Source: Candidatus Poribacteria bacterium
Lineage (GTDB): Bacteria > Poribacteria > WGA-4E > WGA-3G
Length of the DNA: 64,000 bases
Assembly (NCBI GenBank): GCA_003635195.1
Contig: PYIY01000074.1
Span: 41,963 to 105,962 of the forward strand
Reading direction: 5' to 3'
Shown: piece after piece, positions 42,594 through 52,247 of the stretch
How the letters are laid out: every line of letters begins with the position of its first letter
Numbering within the stretch: the first letter of the stretch is position 1
The notes under the pieces: model-generated
What the model was told of the DNA's origin: nothing
Databases searched by the model: none
Seen by the model: the letters and a program-made list of their open reading frames with translations, nothing else
Translations under genes and position numbers: made by a program

Positions 42594-43538
42594 TCAGGGG
42601 TTCTCAACGTGAAGACTTGCACCGTCAACATCTGGCTTTAAAATTTTAATATCAGATGTAATTTGATGTTTTCTAAAGGCAGACTGCATCTGTTCAGCCA
42701 CCTGTTCCGTATGTTCCAGACAATAGGCTGCGACAGTCGGTCCCGCGCCACTCAAAGCGACGCTGAGTGCGCCAGCAGTGGTAGCAGCTGTTGCTACATC
42801 ATCAAACCCTGGAATCAGCGAGGCACGGTAGGGTTGATGCAATCTATCCTTCATGGCGACGCGTAGCATCTCAAATTGTCCTGTGGCAATGCTGGCGATT
42901 AACAATGTACTGCGACTTGTATTGTATATGGCATCCGCGAAACCTACTGAGGTTGGTAGCACACCGCGCGCTTGCTCCGTTGATAACGGGAAATCCGGGA
43001 TTGCAAGCACAACCGAAAGCACAGACGGACATTCTAATCGAACCGTATGCACTTGGGCATTCTCCTGCGCTGAGACGACGATGCCACCATACAATGAAGC
43101 AGCAACGTTATCCGGATGCCCTTCGAGTTCTGTTGCAAAATTGAGGAGTTCTACATCAGAAAATGGAGAGCTGCAGAGCACATTTGCCGTTAGCAACCCA
43201 CCAAGAATGGCTGTCCCACTACCTCCTAATCCACGGATGGCAGGTATTCCATTCTCTATCTGCAATTTGAAGCCTTCTGGACGCTTGGTGCCGCTTCGGT
43301 CAAAGACAAGTTCTACCGCTTGAAACGCGATATGTTCGGGCGTGCTTGGTATTTTATCCGCGTCTACACCGCTAACAACGACTTGGGTGTCGGTTTCAGT
43401 GGCTTCCAACGTCACTTTACTGTAGAGTTGGAGGGCAAGTCCAAGCACGTCAAACCCAGGTCCGAGGTTTGTTGTACTTGCTGGAATACGTGCGGTAACT
43501 TTCTGGTATTTTTGTATTTCCTTGCGGATAAGTTTCAT
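42594..43538 (-). CDS. thrB: homoserine kinase ThrB
   Basis: GHMP-family kinase phosphorylating homoserine in threonine synthesis. The 314 residues fit. VTARIPASTTNLGPGFDVLGLAL (residues 14-36) is the family's N-terminal signature, the phosphate-binding loop is IRGLGGSGTAILGGL (near 100), and the C-terminal GHMP motif is ALSVALSGAGPTVAA (near 256). Most homologues have GLGSSA in the loop; here GLGGSG, which some phyla share. The N-terminal 13 residues (MKLIRKEIQKYQK) are extra relative to many ThrB proteins; their DNA reads ATCCGCAAGGAAATACAAAA, similar to the 3' end of the family-1 repeat. The aminotransferase gene upstream is 127 bases away on the same strand. Confidence 0.92.
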   Translation of the reverse strand: MKLIRKEIQKYQKVTARIPASTTNLGPGFDVLGLALQLYSKVTLEATETDTQVVVSGVDADKIPSTPEHIAFQAVELVFDRSGTKRPEGFKLQIENGIPAIRGLGGSGTAILGGLLTANVLCSSPFSDVELLNFATELEGHPDNVAASLYGGIVVSAQENAQVHTVRLECPSVLSVVLAIPDFPLSTEQARGVLPTSVGFADAIYNTSRSTLLIASIATGQFEMLRVAMKDRLHQPYRASLIPGFDDVATAATTAGALSVALSGAGPTVAAYCLEHTEQVAEQMQSAFRKHQITSDIKILKPDVDGASLHVENP

Positions 43539-43664
43539 TGTTAGTTACTCAACAGTTTTCGCCATCGAGTCACTTCAAACCTTGTTCAAAACTAACGACT
43601 TGGTCCTAAGCGAAAACCCGATTTGGACAACGGACAAATCGGAGCGAAAACCCAATATTTAAAG

Positions 43665-44837
43665 TTACAATTTTGAGATTGCAGTTTCCATTCTGCCTAA
43701 TGCCTCTTGGATGTTTTCTAAAGAGTTAGCATACGAAAGCCGGAGATACCCATCACCATACTTGCCGAAGGCGGTTCCGGGTAAAAGTGCTACATCTGCC
43801 TCTTCCATGATATAATCAGCGAGTGCCTCACATGAAAGGGGCAATTGCGTTACGTTGGGAAACACATAAAAGGAACCGAGAGGTTTGATACAACTGACCC
43901 TATCAATTGCATTGAGTCCATCCACAATTGCATCACGTCGTTTCTGAAATTCTGTAACCATTTCTGTGACAAAGGTCTGGGGACCCGTCAGTGCCTCTAT
44001 TCCAGCGAGTTGTGTGAAGGTAGCAGTACACGAGTTTGAGTTAATAGTTAACTGGGTAATTTTATCAGCGATTGCTTGCGGCGCGATACCGTAGCCGAGC
44101 CGCCACCCTGTCATCGCGTAAGTTTTAGAATGACCTTCGATCAAAATTGTGCGTTCCTTCATGCCTGGGAGGTTGAGGACGCTATAATGTTTACCTTCGT
44201 AGAGGATACGAGAATAGACTTCGTCTGTCAGCACATAAAAATCGTGTTTTTGTGCCAGTTCAACGATTGCTTCAAGGTCTTCAAGGGTTAGTGTGCCACC
44301 CGTCGGGTTCTGAGGTGAATTGAGGATCAGCAGCTTTGTTCGATCAGAGATTGCGTCCGCGAGGTCTTCGAGTCGGAACCGAAAATCCACCTCTTCGCGA
44401 AGCGGTAGCGGTATCGCTTTTCCGCCAATGAAATCAATAACGGATTCATAGACCGGGAAACCCGGTTCAGGATAAATCACTTCATCGCCATCGTCTATTA
44501 AAGCGAGTATGGTAAAGAAGATGATTGGTTTTGCGCCGGGGGTTACCGTTACTTCGTCAGGGTGTATTGTAATGCCCCTGGTATCAGTTATATGCTGTGC
44601 GACAACTTCGCGAAATTCTGGTACACCGGCAGATGGACAATAGCCGGTATGTCCGTCCTTCATCGCCTTGTAAGCTGCCTCAATAATATTAATCGGTGTT
44701 GGGAAATCCGGTTGTCCGATTTCTAAGTGGATGATGTCTTTGCCTTGTGCTTCGAGTTGTTTAGCTTTGGCAAGCACCTCAAATGCGGACTCTGTTCCCA
44801 ATCGACTCATCCGCGTTGCGAATGTGGATGTTTCCAA
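43665..44837 (-). CDS. class I pyridoxal-phosphate aminotransferase (aspartate aminotransferase-like)
   Basis: A 390-residue fold-type I aminotransferase. Visible: LEIGQPDFPTPINI near 37, ILNSPQNPTGGTLT near 172 with the conserved Asn, VLTDEVYSRILYEG near 205 with PLP-binding Asp and Tyr, SKTYAMTGWRLGY near 240 with the Schiff-base Lys, and LRLSYANSLENI near 370 with the carboxylate-binding Arg. The family includes aspartate/prephenate transaminases and alanine- or aromatic-type enzymes; I cannot fix the substrate. The frame starts with TTG at 44837, well supported by GGAGG seven bases upstream. Adjacent to thrB, it may take part in the aspartate family pathway. Confidence 0.92.
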   Translation of the reverse strand: METSTFATRMSRLGTESAFEVLAKAKQLEAQGKDIIHLEIGQPDFPTPINIIEAAYKAMKDGHTGYCPSAGVPEFREVVAQHITDTRGITIHPDEVTVTPGAKPIIFFTILALIDDGDEVIYPEPGFPVYESVIDFIGGKAIPLPLREEVDFRFRLEDLADAISDRTKLLILNSPQNPTGGTLTLEDLEAIVELAQKHDFYVLTDEVYSRILYEGKHYSVLNLPGMKERTILIEGHSKTYAMTGWRLGYGIAPQAIADKITQLTINSNSCTATFTQLAGIEALTGPQTFVTEMVTEFQKRRDAIVDGLNAIDRVSCIKPLGSFYVFPNVTQLPLSCEALADYIMEEADVALLPGTAFGKYGDGYLRLSYANSLENIQEALGRMETAISKL

Positions 44838-44932
44838 AATTCTACCTCCGTCCCTTAACCATTTACTGATGCCCTAATATTAGTGAGCTGTTCGGTCTTT
44901 ACTCAGCGAGGTGTCATCAAGCCGAGTGTAAT

Positions 44933-45961
44933 TTATTTTCCCAGCAAGATTACACCGTTTCCACCTGTCAACCAGACCTGCTTGTCTAAAATAAAGACGC
45001 TGTTCATTTGAAATCCTTGAACCATAGGATCGCCCGGATCTTGGACTTCCCAGTTTTTACCACCGTTATTGGTATGCACAATCACGCCGACCCCTAAATC
45101 TCCACCGACAGCCCAACCCATATGTTTGTCAGCGAATCGGATGCTTCTCAGTGTTTCTTCGGTGCCGCTTTTTTGGACTGCCCATTTATTACCACCGTTG
45201 CTCGTGTGGAGGATAAGACCGTTTTCACCGACAGCCCAGCCGTGCTTGTCATCTAAGAAAAAGATGTCTTCAAGTACATCTTCTGCGCCAGTCTCTTGTG
45301 CTTCCCAAGTTTGTCCGCCATCCATTGTCTTTTGAATCACGCTCTTTTGACTGACTTGAGGGACAACGTGTACGCCGGCGACCCAACCTGTGGATTCGTC
45401 AAGGAACTGGATGGCACTGTACATTGTTGCTTCGTCATCACCAACAGCACCGATGATCCCACCTTGAAGCACCTTCCAAGTCCGTCCACCCGTTTTTGTT
45501 GAGAGAATGGTATCGTTGGCACCGACAGCAAATCCTACGTCTTTATTGACGAAGTAGATGCCTTTCAGCGGGTTGTCAACCTTGCTGGTTTGTATTTCCC
45601 AATCTCTACCATTAGTTGTGGCGACAATCATCCCCTTTTCACCGATTGCCCAACCGTGCTTTTCATCCAAGAAAAAAAGATTGGCGAGTTGGGCCTCAAT
45701 ATCGATTTCGGCTTTATTCCATGTTGCTCCCCCGTCTGTCGTATATCCGACAAAGCCGGGATAGTCTAATTCTAACGGAGAAACACCGACAGCCCAACCG
45801 TTTTTTGCGCTCGTGAATGCGATCGACATATAGTCACGAATTTCTGGGTCTTGTTTTTGAAGGATATCCCAATTTGCTGCAACCGTAAAAGATGTTGCCA
45901 AGATACCAACGATTGCGAGTCGTGTTATCCGCCAGAATGGGCGTGGCTCAAGCCTGTTCAT
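44933..45961 (-). CDS. exported YCF48/BNR-type beta-propeller protein
   Basis: A 342-residue protein with an N-terminal signal peptide (LAIVGILATSFTVAA) and six or seven blades marked by a repeated G-W-A-V-G element (NGWAVGVS, HGWAIGEKG, VGFAVGAND, TGWVAGVHV, HGWAVGENG, MGWAVGGD) and T-x-D/N-G-G-x-x-W turns (TTDGGATWN, TNNGGKNWE). This is the layout of photosystem II assembly factor Ycf48/HCF136 relatives, which are frequent in non-photosynthetic bacteria too, where they probably mediate protein assembly or binding at the envelope. GGAG lies ten bases before the ATG, and a predicted promoter lies about 140 bases upstream. Confidence 0.85.
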   Translation of the reverse strand: MNRLEPRPFWRITRLAIVGILATSFTVAANWDILQKQDPEIRDYMSIAFTSAKNGWAVGVSPLELDYPGFVGYTTDGGATWNKAEIDIEAQLANLFFLDEKHGWAIGEKGMIVATTNGRDWEIQTSKVDNPLKGIYFVNKDVGFAVGANDTILSTKTGGRTWKVLQGGIIGAVGDDEATMYSAIQFLDESTGWVAGVHVVPQVSQKSVIQKTMDGGQTWEAQETGAEDVLEDIFFLDDKHGWAVGENGLILHTSNGGNKWAVQKSGTEETLRSIRFADKHMGWAVGGDLGVGVIVHTNNGGKNWEVQDPGDPMVQGFQMNSVFILDKQVWLTGGNGVILLGK

Positions 45962-46098
45962 TTTTATTGTATCTCCTTTGATGTTGGGTTAACAGCATGC
46001 CCTTTTTGATGTAGTTTGCAGGGGTTTGAAAATTGCTGTTACAAAAAATTAAATGCGTATTAACAAGCCAAAGGCTTGCGATAGGTAATTAAAATTAT

Positions 46099-46128
46099 AA
46101 TATAACTTCAAATTGGGAATTAAGTCAA
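46099..46128 (-). promoter_or_regulatory. predicted promoter of the YCF48-like gene
   Basis: On the minus strand TTGACT (46128-46123), 18-base spacer, TATATT (46104-46099). Confidence 0.45.
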
Positions 46129-46235
46129 TAGTTTTTTCAGTTGCGGCACAGCTGACCTATGTCGTAAGCAGTGGCGCGCGTCGAAAAAATTTAACTGCGC
46201 CGTGTCTCTGTGACAGCAAATTTCAATTTTCATCG

Positions 46236-47630
46236 CTATTTAGCGACAATTAGCGTCCCTGTTTTAAAACTTTCCCCTACCTGAAGTTGGTAGACATAGA
46301 TGCCACTTTCTACAATTTCCGCTGCTTCATTGCGACCGTCCCAGACCAATTTCGTTTCACCGGGCAGTGCTGTTAGGGTCTTTACAAGCATGCCATCAAT
46401 GTCATAGATAGTCACTATGAATTCCCCCGAAGCATCTTCAAGCGTCCGCGCGGGAAATACGACCTGATTAAACTCTTCATCTGGAGAGAGTGGTGTAAAC
46501 GGGTTTGGATACGGTTTATCAAAAATACGAAGTTTTTCCTGTATCGGTGCGGATGCGTTCCCTGCTTCGTCAATTGCGATGACGGCATAAGTAAAGCTGC
46601 CTATGGACAATACGCGGTCATCAATCAATTTATATTCTGTAAGTTCATCTTCCGGTTTTGCCTGTATTTTGCCGTTGGGAAGGGGTTCGGGATCGGTGCC
46701 TGAAGAACCGAACTGGACTTGGTAAGTTATGACATCACGACTAACGCTCGGCTTCCATAAAACTTCCACACCTTCGCTTGAAGTATTAACACTAAGCATC
46801 ATCGGTGGTTCGGGTGCAGCGGTATCCGGTGATACGTTCACTGTCTGTATAGCGGAAAGTTCCGATTGCAAGAAAAGCGTCTTGTAAGCAGTTATTTGAT
46901 ACGTATGATTTCCCGGGGGAACATTTACATCACGAAAGGTCGTCGAAGAACGTTCCTCGACATTAATAGGAAGTTCTTTGTCCCTATAGATAAGATAACC
47001 GTTGACATCGGGATCATCTGATTTTTGCCAGCGGAGTGTCACATCATTTTCACCGGTCGTATCGGCTTCAGCGGTGAAACCTATAACCGGGTTAGGTGGC
47101 ACATTTGGAATTACCTGCAAGGTGAACTTGTCGTTATTGAGTTTCCCATCTGCTTGCCCTTCTCGTATAAATTCACCGATAGGCGCGTCATCACGATTGC
47201 GGAGGCGCGCTCTGAATCTAGCCTCTAATGTGACAGTGTTCGGCGTTTGGCATTCAAAGGTAATTTCATAGATCGAGCTCTGGGTATCAACAATCAAATC
47301 TGCAAGTTCAACGCGCAGAACATTTCCACCGGAAACGACGGCTCGGGCTACAATTGGGTTACGGTCCCGCAAAATACCTTTGAAGTAGGAAGACTGCGTT
47401 AGGAATCCGGATGGCATTTCGATTTCAATAACTTTAATTTCTTCACCGAGTTCTGCAAGTGACCTGTCTATTACAAGCGTCACAATCAGTGGCACCGTTG
47501 AACTGGCAGGCACAATGCCCTTTGTCTGTCCAACAACGTTTATCTCCCCGATGGAAGTCACCGCCCCATAACTGTTCATAGCGATGAAGAGACTGAGAAT
47601 AAATGTTAAAACAATCCGTGTGTTTTTCAT
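46236..47630 (-). CDS. secreted FN3-domain protein with FlgD-like C-terminal domain
   Basis: A 464-residue exported protein. ATG 47630 is preferred because AAAAGGG is eight bases upstream; a GTG three codons earlier is possible. After the signal peptide (IVLTFILSLFIAMNSYGA) come an N-terminal Ig-like or cohesin-like beta domain (about 25-175), two fibronectin type III domains (about 180-270 and 275-370, for example VTLRWQKSDDPDVNGYLIYR), and a C-terminal FlgD-Ig-like domain (about 375-464) with PYPNPFTP, DIDGMLVKTL, WDGRNEAAEIVESGIYVYQL. The last domain resembles type IX secretion sorting domains (type A). A PorV-like gene lies directly upstream (6-15 bases), consistent with cotranscription and a surface role. 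Confidence 0.82.
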   Translation of the reverse strand: MKNTRIVLTFILSLFIAMNSYGAVTSIGEINVVGQTKGIVPASSTVPLIVTLVIDRSLAELGEEIKVIEIEMPSGFLTQSSYFKGILRDRNPIVARAVVSGGNVLRVELADLIVDTQSSIYEITFECQTPNTVTLEARFRARLRNRDDAPIGEFIREGQADGKLNNDKFTLQVIPNVPPNPVIGFTAEADTTGENDVTLRWQKSDDPDVNGYLIYRDKELPINVEERSSTTFRDVNVPPGNHTYQITAYKTLFLQSELSAIQTVNVSPDTAAPEPPMMLSVNTSSEGVEVLWKPSVSRDVITYQVQFGSSGTDPEPLPNGKIQAKPEDELTEYKLIDDRVLSIGSFTYAVIAIDEAGNASAPIQEKLRIFDKPYPNPFTPLSPDEEFNQVVFPARTLEDASGEFIVTIYDIDGMLVKTLTALPGETKLVWDGRNEAAEIVESGIYVYQLQVGESFKTGTLIVAK

Positions 47631-47645
47631 TAGGCGCACCCTTTT

Positions 47646-48614
47646 CTAAAATAGTAGATTGATAGAAAACCGCTGTGTTATGTTGTCCTGAAAATCTCCG
47701 CTTAGCAGCTGAAATCCATAGTCAAGTTGGAGAGCCACGCTGCTGACCGGTAACTTAGCACTTCCACCGAAACTGAGGGTTGTAGCAGAATCGCTACCAT
47801 TCTTTAATCCGTAACCACCACGGACCGCGATAGATTTATTCAACCAAACCTCTATGCCTGTGCGTATATAAATTGCCCCGTTACGAGAAGCGACCTCGAA
47901 AGTGCCTAAACTACCTTTCAATAAATTGCTGACTGCTGCGCCTTGTGCGCTCATCTCCGCGATAGATTCAAGCCTGTATGCCAAGCCTGCGCGGATATTC
48001 AGGGGTATCGGGTCTGTCTCCACGTCAGAGATACTTGTATCTGCAGGAAGTAAATTCTCTATAGATGCGCCGAGGCTCAAACTCTGAAACGGCTTTGCAA
48101 TCACTCCGAGATCAAAAGAGACTGCTGAACTGGATGTTTGGGTGAAATACTGATTCTCAGCGACGAATTCGTTCGTCTCGTCAAAAGAGGTCCCGAAGAG
48201 TTTCAGATTCGCACCGATTGCCAGTTGTTTGAAAAGGGTGTTGCCGTAAGAAACGGATATCGTCTGTTCTCGATAAATTTCGGAATCTTCTGCAAGGATA
48301 CCGAGACTCGCGCCGATTGAACCTATTCTCCCGAACGGGATAATACCGCTGATACTATTATAGGTGACGAGTCCATTGAAGCGTTGCGCCCTTGTCGCAC
48401 CGACTTGGACAGCATCAATATATCCTAAGCCTGCAGCATTGTAATTCGCCGCGTTGCTATCATCGGCAAGCGCGACGAATGCGCCACTTAAACCTAACGG
48501 TCTCGCGCCGACACCAATATTATTGAATGTAGCAGCGACGGCAGATGGGAAAAGCAGCCCAATGAGTAGAATTAAATGGAATGTGTGTTTCAAATCTATT
48601 ACATCCTTTGTCAT
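47646..48614 (-). CDS. PorV/PorQ-like outer-membrane beta-barrel protein
   Basis: A 322-residue barrel protein with a signal peptide (HLILLIGLLFPSAVA) and the family's opening NNIGVGARPLGLSGAFVALADDSNAANYNAAGL, typical of the PorV/UPF0164/FadL-like group (GAR-P-LGGA--A-ADD--A--WNPAGL). Later strands alternate small hydrophobic and polar residues and the chain ends in aromatic-hydrophobic RFSINLLF. PorV in Bacteroidetes shuttles type IX secretion cargo; adjacency to a protein with a FlgD-like C-terminal domain makes a related role attractive but unproven, because no PorK/L/M/N or Sov gene is in the window. Confidence 0.75.
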   Translation of the reverse strand: MTKDVIDLKHTFHLILLIGLLFPSAVAATFNNIGVGARPLGLSGAFVALADDSNAANYNAAGLGYIDAVQVGATRAQRFNGLVTYNSISGIIPFGRIGSIGASLGILAEDSEIYREQTISVSYGNTLFKQLAIGANLKLFGTSFDETNEFVAENQYFTQTSSSAVSFDLGVIAKPFQSLSLGASIENLLPADTSISDVETDPIPLNIRAGLAYRLESIAEMSAQGAAVSNLLKGSLGTFEVASRNGAIYIRTGIEVWLNKSIAVRGGYGLKNGSDSATTLSFGGSAKLPVSSVALQLDYGFQLLSGDFQDNITQRFSINLLF

Positions 48615-48741
48615 AAATTATAAAGATTTGTGTCACTTTTGAATCAATATCTTCTGTATTTATGCAACTCCCAAAGCGAAAACATTGGGAACCCGTTCTG
48701 CCCCTAAACATAGTAAATGTAGTGGGATTTTAATAGGAGAT

Positions 48742-49404
48742 TTACTTTGACTCGCCTGTCATTGGTACAAAGCTGACTGGGGTGATCCCGCTTGTCTGAA
48801 TAGACGGCGTTGCGTTCTTTTCAGTTTGAAAATCTTTCCGGATTAAAAGCAGATTTTGCTCAGCATCGCCGACCGGAATCACCATTCTACCGCCCATTGC
48901 GAGCTGTTGAATGAGTCGCTCCGGTACGTCCTTAGGTGCTGCGGCTACAAGTATAGCGTCGTAAGGTGCGTATTCCTGCCATCCATAATGTCCATTCCCC
49001 TTTTTGAAATGGACATTCCGATAGTTGAGTTTCTCCAATCGTGTTTTTGCCCTTTTGGCAAGCACTGGTATAATCTCAACAGAATAAACTTCTTTTGCCA
49101 GTTCGGCAAGTATCGCTGTCTGATAGCCACATCCGGTGCCGATCTCCAGCACTTTTGATGTTGGCGTGAGCGCCAGCAGATCTGTCATCAGTGCGACGAT
49201 ATAGGGTTGTGAGATTGTTTGATCGCAACCGATTGGTAGAGGTCCATCCTTATATGCGACATTGCGGTATTGAGATTTTACAAAGAGATGTCGTTCTACC
49301 TTTCGCATGACAGCAAGTATTTGGGGGTCATGGATACCACGCGCTTCGATTTGGTTTTGAACCATTTTGCGGCGCAGTGTTGAATGGTTTTTAGCGGACA
49401 GCAT
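48742..49404 (-). CDS. pcm: protein-L-isoaspartate O-methyltransferase
   Basis: SAM-dependent repair methyltransferase acting on isoaspartyl residues. Motifs: RRKMVQNQIEARGIHDPQIL at the N-terminus, DGPLPIGCDQTISQPYIVALM near 55-75, the SAM loop VLEIGTGCGYQTAILAELA near 85-103, and YDAILVAAAPKDVPERL near 152. I chose the ATG at 49404 (GGAG 11 bases upstream, 220 residues, the usual family length). A GTG at 49467 would add 21 residues and overlap the sppA stop by eight bases, a classical coupling arrangement, so it is a real alternative. Confidence 0.92.
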   Translation of the reverse strand: MLSAKNHSTLRRKMVQNQIEARGIHDPQILAVMRKVERHLFVKSQYRNVAYKDGPLPIGCDQTISQPYIVALMTDLLALTPTSKVLEIGTGCGYQTAILAELAKEVYSVEIIPVLAKRAKTRLEKLNYRNVHFKKGNGHYGWQEYAPYDAILVAAAPKDVPERLIQQLAMGGRMVIPVGDAEQNLLLIRKDFQTEKNATPSIQTSGITPVSFVPMTGESK

Positions 49405-49459
49405 TTTTAACTCTGCTCCGGGTATCAGTTCTAAGGTCTTAATCCGAGCATACTGTGTT

Positions 49460-51931
49460 CTAATCACCTACACTTATGTGATAAGGCATTAGGAGAAAAA
49501 GCCTATGTTTTTTGATTATGTTTAGAAGTCGCGCGGTGGTGTTTAAACCTGTGTAACGCGCGATAAACCATAGTGGCGATTCGGTTTCGGGTACAGGGCC
49601 CTCTATATTACCGTTTCCAAGTCTGGTGCGAGATGATGTCGTAAATGGAAACAGTAGGTTCCCGAATATTTGTGACAACCATTTTCTTTTAGGGAATTGA
49701 ACTATTTCAAACGACTTTTCTCCTAATCCAGCGTGTTGCCTCGCAATGGCGAGTGCCAGACTTAAACCGCCTAATTCGTCTACAAGCCCATTTTCTTTTG
49801 CTTGCCTACCTGACCAGATACGTCCCTGTCCAAGTCTGTCGACATCTTCTACGGTTAACTTTGTTCTTCCAAGTGCTACCTTTTTGATAAAGTCTTCGTA
49901 AACCTCCTGAACCTGTTTCTGCACGATTGCTTGTTCTGCGGGTGGATAGTCTCCATAGTCTGAGTAAAAATCGGCGTGTTCACCGCGTTTGAGAATTTCT
50001 TTATGGATGCCGAGTTTCTCATATAGTCCTTTGAAACTATACTTGCCGCTGACAACGCCGATAGAACCGGTGATTGTTCCGGGTTCAGCAACGATAGTAT
50101 CTGCTGGGGCTGCTATGTAATAGCCGCCCGATGCTGCGACATCGCCCATTGATACCACCAGAGGTTTAACCTTTGTCAGTTGTACTAATTCACGCCATAT
50201 TGTATCGGCTGCGGTAACAAGTCCGCCGCCGCTATCAATCCGCAGGACAACTGCCTTGATGTCATTATTGTCTTTTATCTCTCTGATAACACGTGCGATT
50301 GTATCCGCGCCCATCACTTGTGTCCCCAAAAGTGGATCGATAAAACTATCGCCTGTTAGCATCAATCCCTTCGCCTCAACAATCGCAACTTTTGGTTGTG
50401 GCTCCTGCCAGTCTTGCATGTACATCGCTCTACTTGCGTAGTCGCTTAATGTCACCAAATCGGTGCGTGTATCGGTGAGTTCAGTTACAACATCAAAGAG
50501 TTCGTCTTCATAGACGAGGCGGTCTACAAGTTCAATAGCGAGTGCTTGACGTGCGGTGTAGGGTCCCTCGTCAATTCGTTTTTTGACGTTTTCGTGTGTC
50601 CATCCGCGCCCATCTGCGATAGCCTCTACGAGTTGTTCATAAAGGTCATCAAGAATAATATTCTGGATCTCACGGTGTGTTTCCGACATCTCTTTCCGCG
50701 TGAATGGCTCTGCTATCGATTTGTACTTACCAATACTTTCAAGGTCGGCTCTGATACCGAGCATGTCCAACGCCCCTTTGTAAAAAGAACGTTCTGTCCG
50801 CAAACCGATCAACCGTACTTCAGCGGCGGGATTCATCAAGATGCCGTCACACGTAGATGCGACGATGTAGTCGCCGGTGGAACAGTTAGTGAGGTAACAG
50901 AGTACAACACACCCCGATTCCCTGAAGTCCAAGATAGCGTCTGACATCTCTTGGAGTTGTGCGATGCCATACCCGCTTCCGTTGATACGAATGAGAACAC
51001 CAGCAACATCTTCGTCCCACTTCACTATCGGGAGGACCTCTTTGAGAGATTGCATCGGTAGGTCAAGGAATACACGGCGACGGGGGATCGGTTTCGTTTT
51101 AACAGCATTGGAGAAATGGAAATAGCCGACCCCGGTTTGTGCGTCTCGGTTTTTGTCGAAGGCGTTCCCGGTGCCGACCCCCCAATTTCCGATATTTATA
51201 CCGAAACGGACATCAAAACTTAGGTCGCTGTTTAGGGTTCCGCGAAGCATGAGTTCACGGATAGGTCGAACTTCTAAAGCATATCTAAATGCTAAATCCT
51301 CCACACCTTGTGTCTTCTGCATGTCAATTGAGAGTGTCGTGCGCCATGTCCCCGGACGGAGTGCTACCCCTAAGTCATAGGTGCGACCGAGTTTTTCTCC
51401 AAGCAATTTAGGCCTGTTCAGATCGCGTGCCGTTGCCCCGATTGAAAAGTAACGTCGCCGGTACATTACGCCGAGGGAGATAGATCGAAATGCGTCATAA
51501 CCTTTATTATCCGAATTCATCCAACTGTAACTTGTACCCCAGTAGAGTGCCTGGCCCAAGTGGTATCCGCCGGAAAATGTATAGCGAGTGAAGTCTGTGT
51601 CTACGTCAGCAGTAACAAATTCCATGCCAAAGCCTACGCCAGGGACAGCAAGAAAAAAAGCGTCATCGCCTGCCCAATCACTCTGATATGTTCGGAGATA
51701 GTATAGGTTTAAACCCCGCCCTGTAGCGAGGCCTGAAGGATTAAAGAAAGTGGCTAAGGCATCATCGCTCATAGCGATAGAATTGGAGGGTAAGTGGGTA
51801 CGAACTTTTAGTGGTGAGGCGACAGCACAAAGCGTGCTCACCCCGTAGATGAATGCTGCCGAGATAACAGCCTTCCTGATATATCCTAAGGACTTGTTAT
51901 ATGGAGGTGTACCAATAAATATGTTTCTCAT
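49460..51931 (-). CDS. sppA: signal peptide peptidase SppA (protease IV) with N-terminal barrel-like domain
   Basis: An 823-residue protein. After a signal peptide, about residues 40-290 resemble the PorV/FadL-like barrel family (SNSIAMSDDALATFFNPSGLATGRGLNLYYL and many short amphipathic strands). From about 300 on it is a long-form SppA with two S49 domains: the first holds the general-base Lys in ESIGKYKSIAEPFTRKEMS, the second the nucleophile Ser in SMGDVAASGGYYIAAPADTI, with GTITGSIGVVSGKY following. Classical SppA degrades cleaved signal peptides in the cytoplasmic membrane and has no barrel. The fusion suggests outer-membrane or periplasmic localisation. It is followed by pcm on the same strand. 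Confidence 0.87.
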   Translation of the reverse strand: MRNIFIGTPPYNKSLGYIRKAVISAAFIYGVSTLCAVASPLKVRTHLPSNSIAMSDDALATFFNPSGLATGRGLNLYYLRTYQSDWAGDDAFFLAVPGVGFGMEFVTADVDTDFTRYTFSGGYHLGQALYWGTSYSWMNSDNKGYDAFRSISLGVMYRRRYFSIGATARDLNRPKLLGEKLGRTYDLGVALRPGTWRTTLSIDMQKTQGVEDLAFRYALEVRPIRELMLRGTLNSDLSFDVRFGINIGNWGVGTGNAFDKNRDAQTGVGYFHFSNAVKTKPIPRRRVFLDLPMQSLKEVLPIVKWDEDVAGVLIRINGSGYGIAQLQEMSDAILDFRESGCVVLCYLTNCSTGDYIVASTCDGILMNPAAEVRLIGLRTERSFYKGALDMLGIRADLESIGKYKSIAEPFTRKEMSETHREIQNIILDDLYEQLVEAIADGRGWTHENVKKRIDEGPYTARQALAIELVDRLVYEDELFDVVTELTDTRTDLVTLSDYASRAMYMQDWQEPQPKVAIVEAKGLMLTGDSFIDPLLGTQVMGADTIARVIREIKDNNDIKAVVLRIDSGGGLVTAADTIWRELVQLTKVKPLVVSMGDVAASGGYYIAAPADTIVAEPGTITGSIGVVSGKYSFKGLYEKLGIHKEILKRGEHADFYSDYGDYPPAEQAIVQKQVQEVYEDFIKKVALGRTKLTVEDVDRLGQGRIWSGRQAKENGLVDELGGLSLALAIARQHAGLGEKSFEIVQFPKRKWLSQIFGNLLFPFTTSSRTRLGNGNIEGPVPETESPLWFIARYTGLNTTARLLNIIKKHRLFLLMPYHISVGD

Positions 51932-52105
51932 CTAATACCATTTCTAAATGATGATATAGCATTGCCGGTTTTCAAGAAATGTGTAGTTATGTAGAACAAA
52001 CTGGAAGTTTATTCTACGTAAAGAGAGATTTATTAACAGAAATGGTATAACATAGATTTGCAAGCGGGTAGATTATGCCAATCCACGGTTTAAAATCTAT
52101 ATTGT

Positions 52106-52134
52106 AGAATATCACAGAATAGCGGAAATTGCAA
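52106..52134 (-). promoter_or_regulatory. predicted promoter of the sppA-pcm unit
   Basis: On the minus strand TTGCAA (52134-52129), 17-base spacer, TATTCT (52111-52106), about 175 bases before the sppA start codon. The rest of 51932-52247 holds no supported gene. Confidence 0.4.
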
Positions 52135-52190
52135 CAAAAACGCTACGACCTACGCAATTTCTCCATGTCTTCTACACGTTAGGTGTCGCT

Positions 52191-52211
52191 GGTGAGGTTG
52201 GAAACCTCACC
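52191..52211 (+). repeat. GGTGAGGTT-GGA-AACCTCACC hairpin
   Basis: Perfect 9-bp stem with a three-base loop about 40 bases after the PhyH gene that ends at 52248 on the minus strand. It is similar in form to the GGTTCGGTT hairpins near uppS; it may be a terminator or a dispersed palindrome. Confidence 0.55.
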
Positions 52212-52247
52212 AACAAGGGATTTTGTGCAAATTCTGAACAATATATG

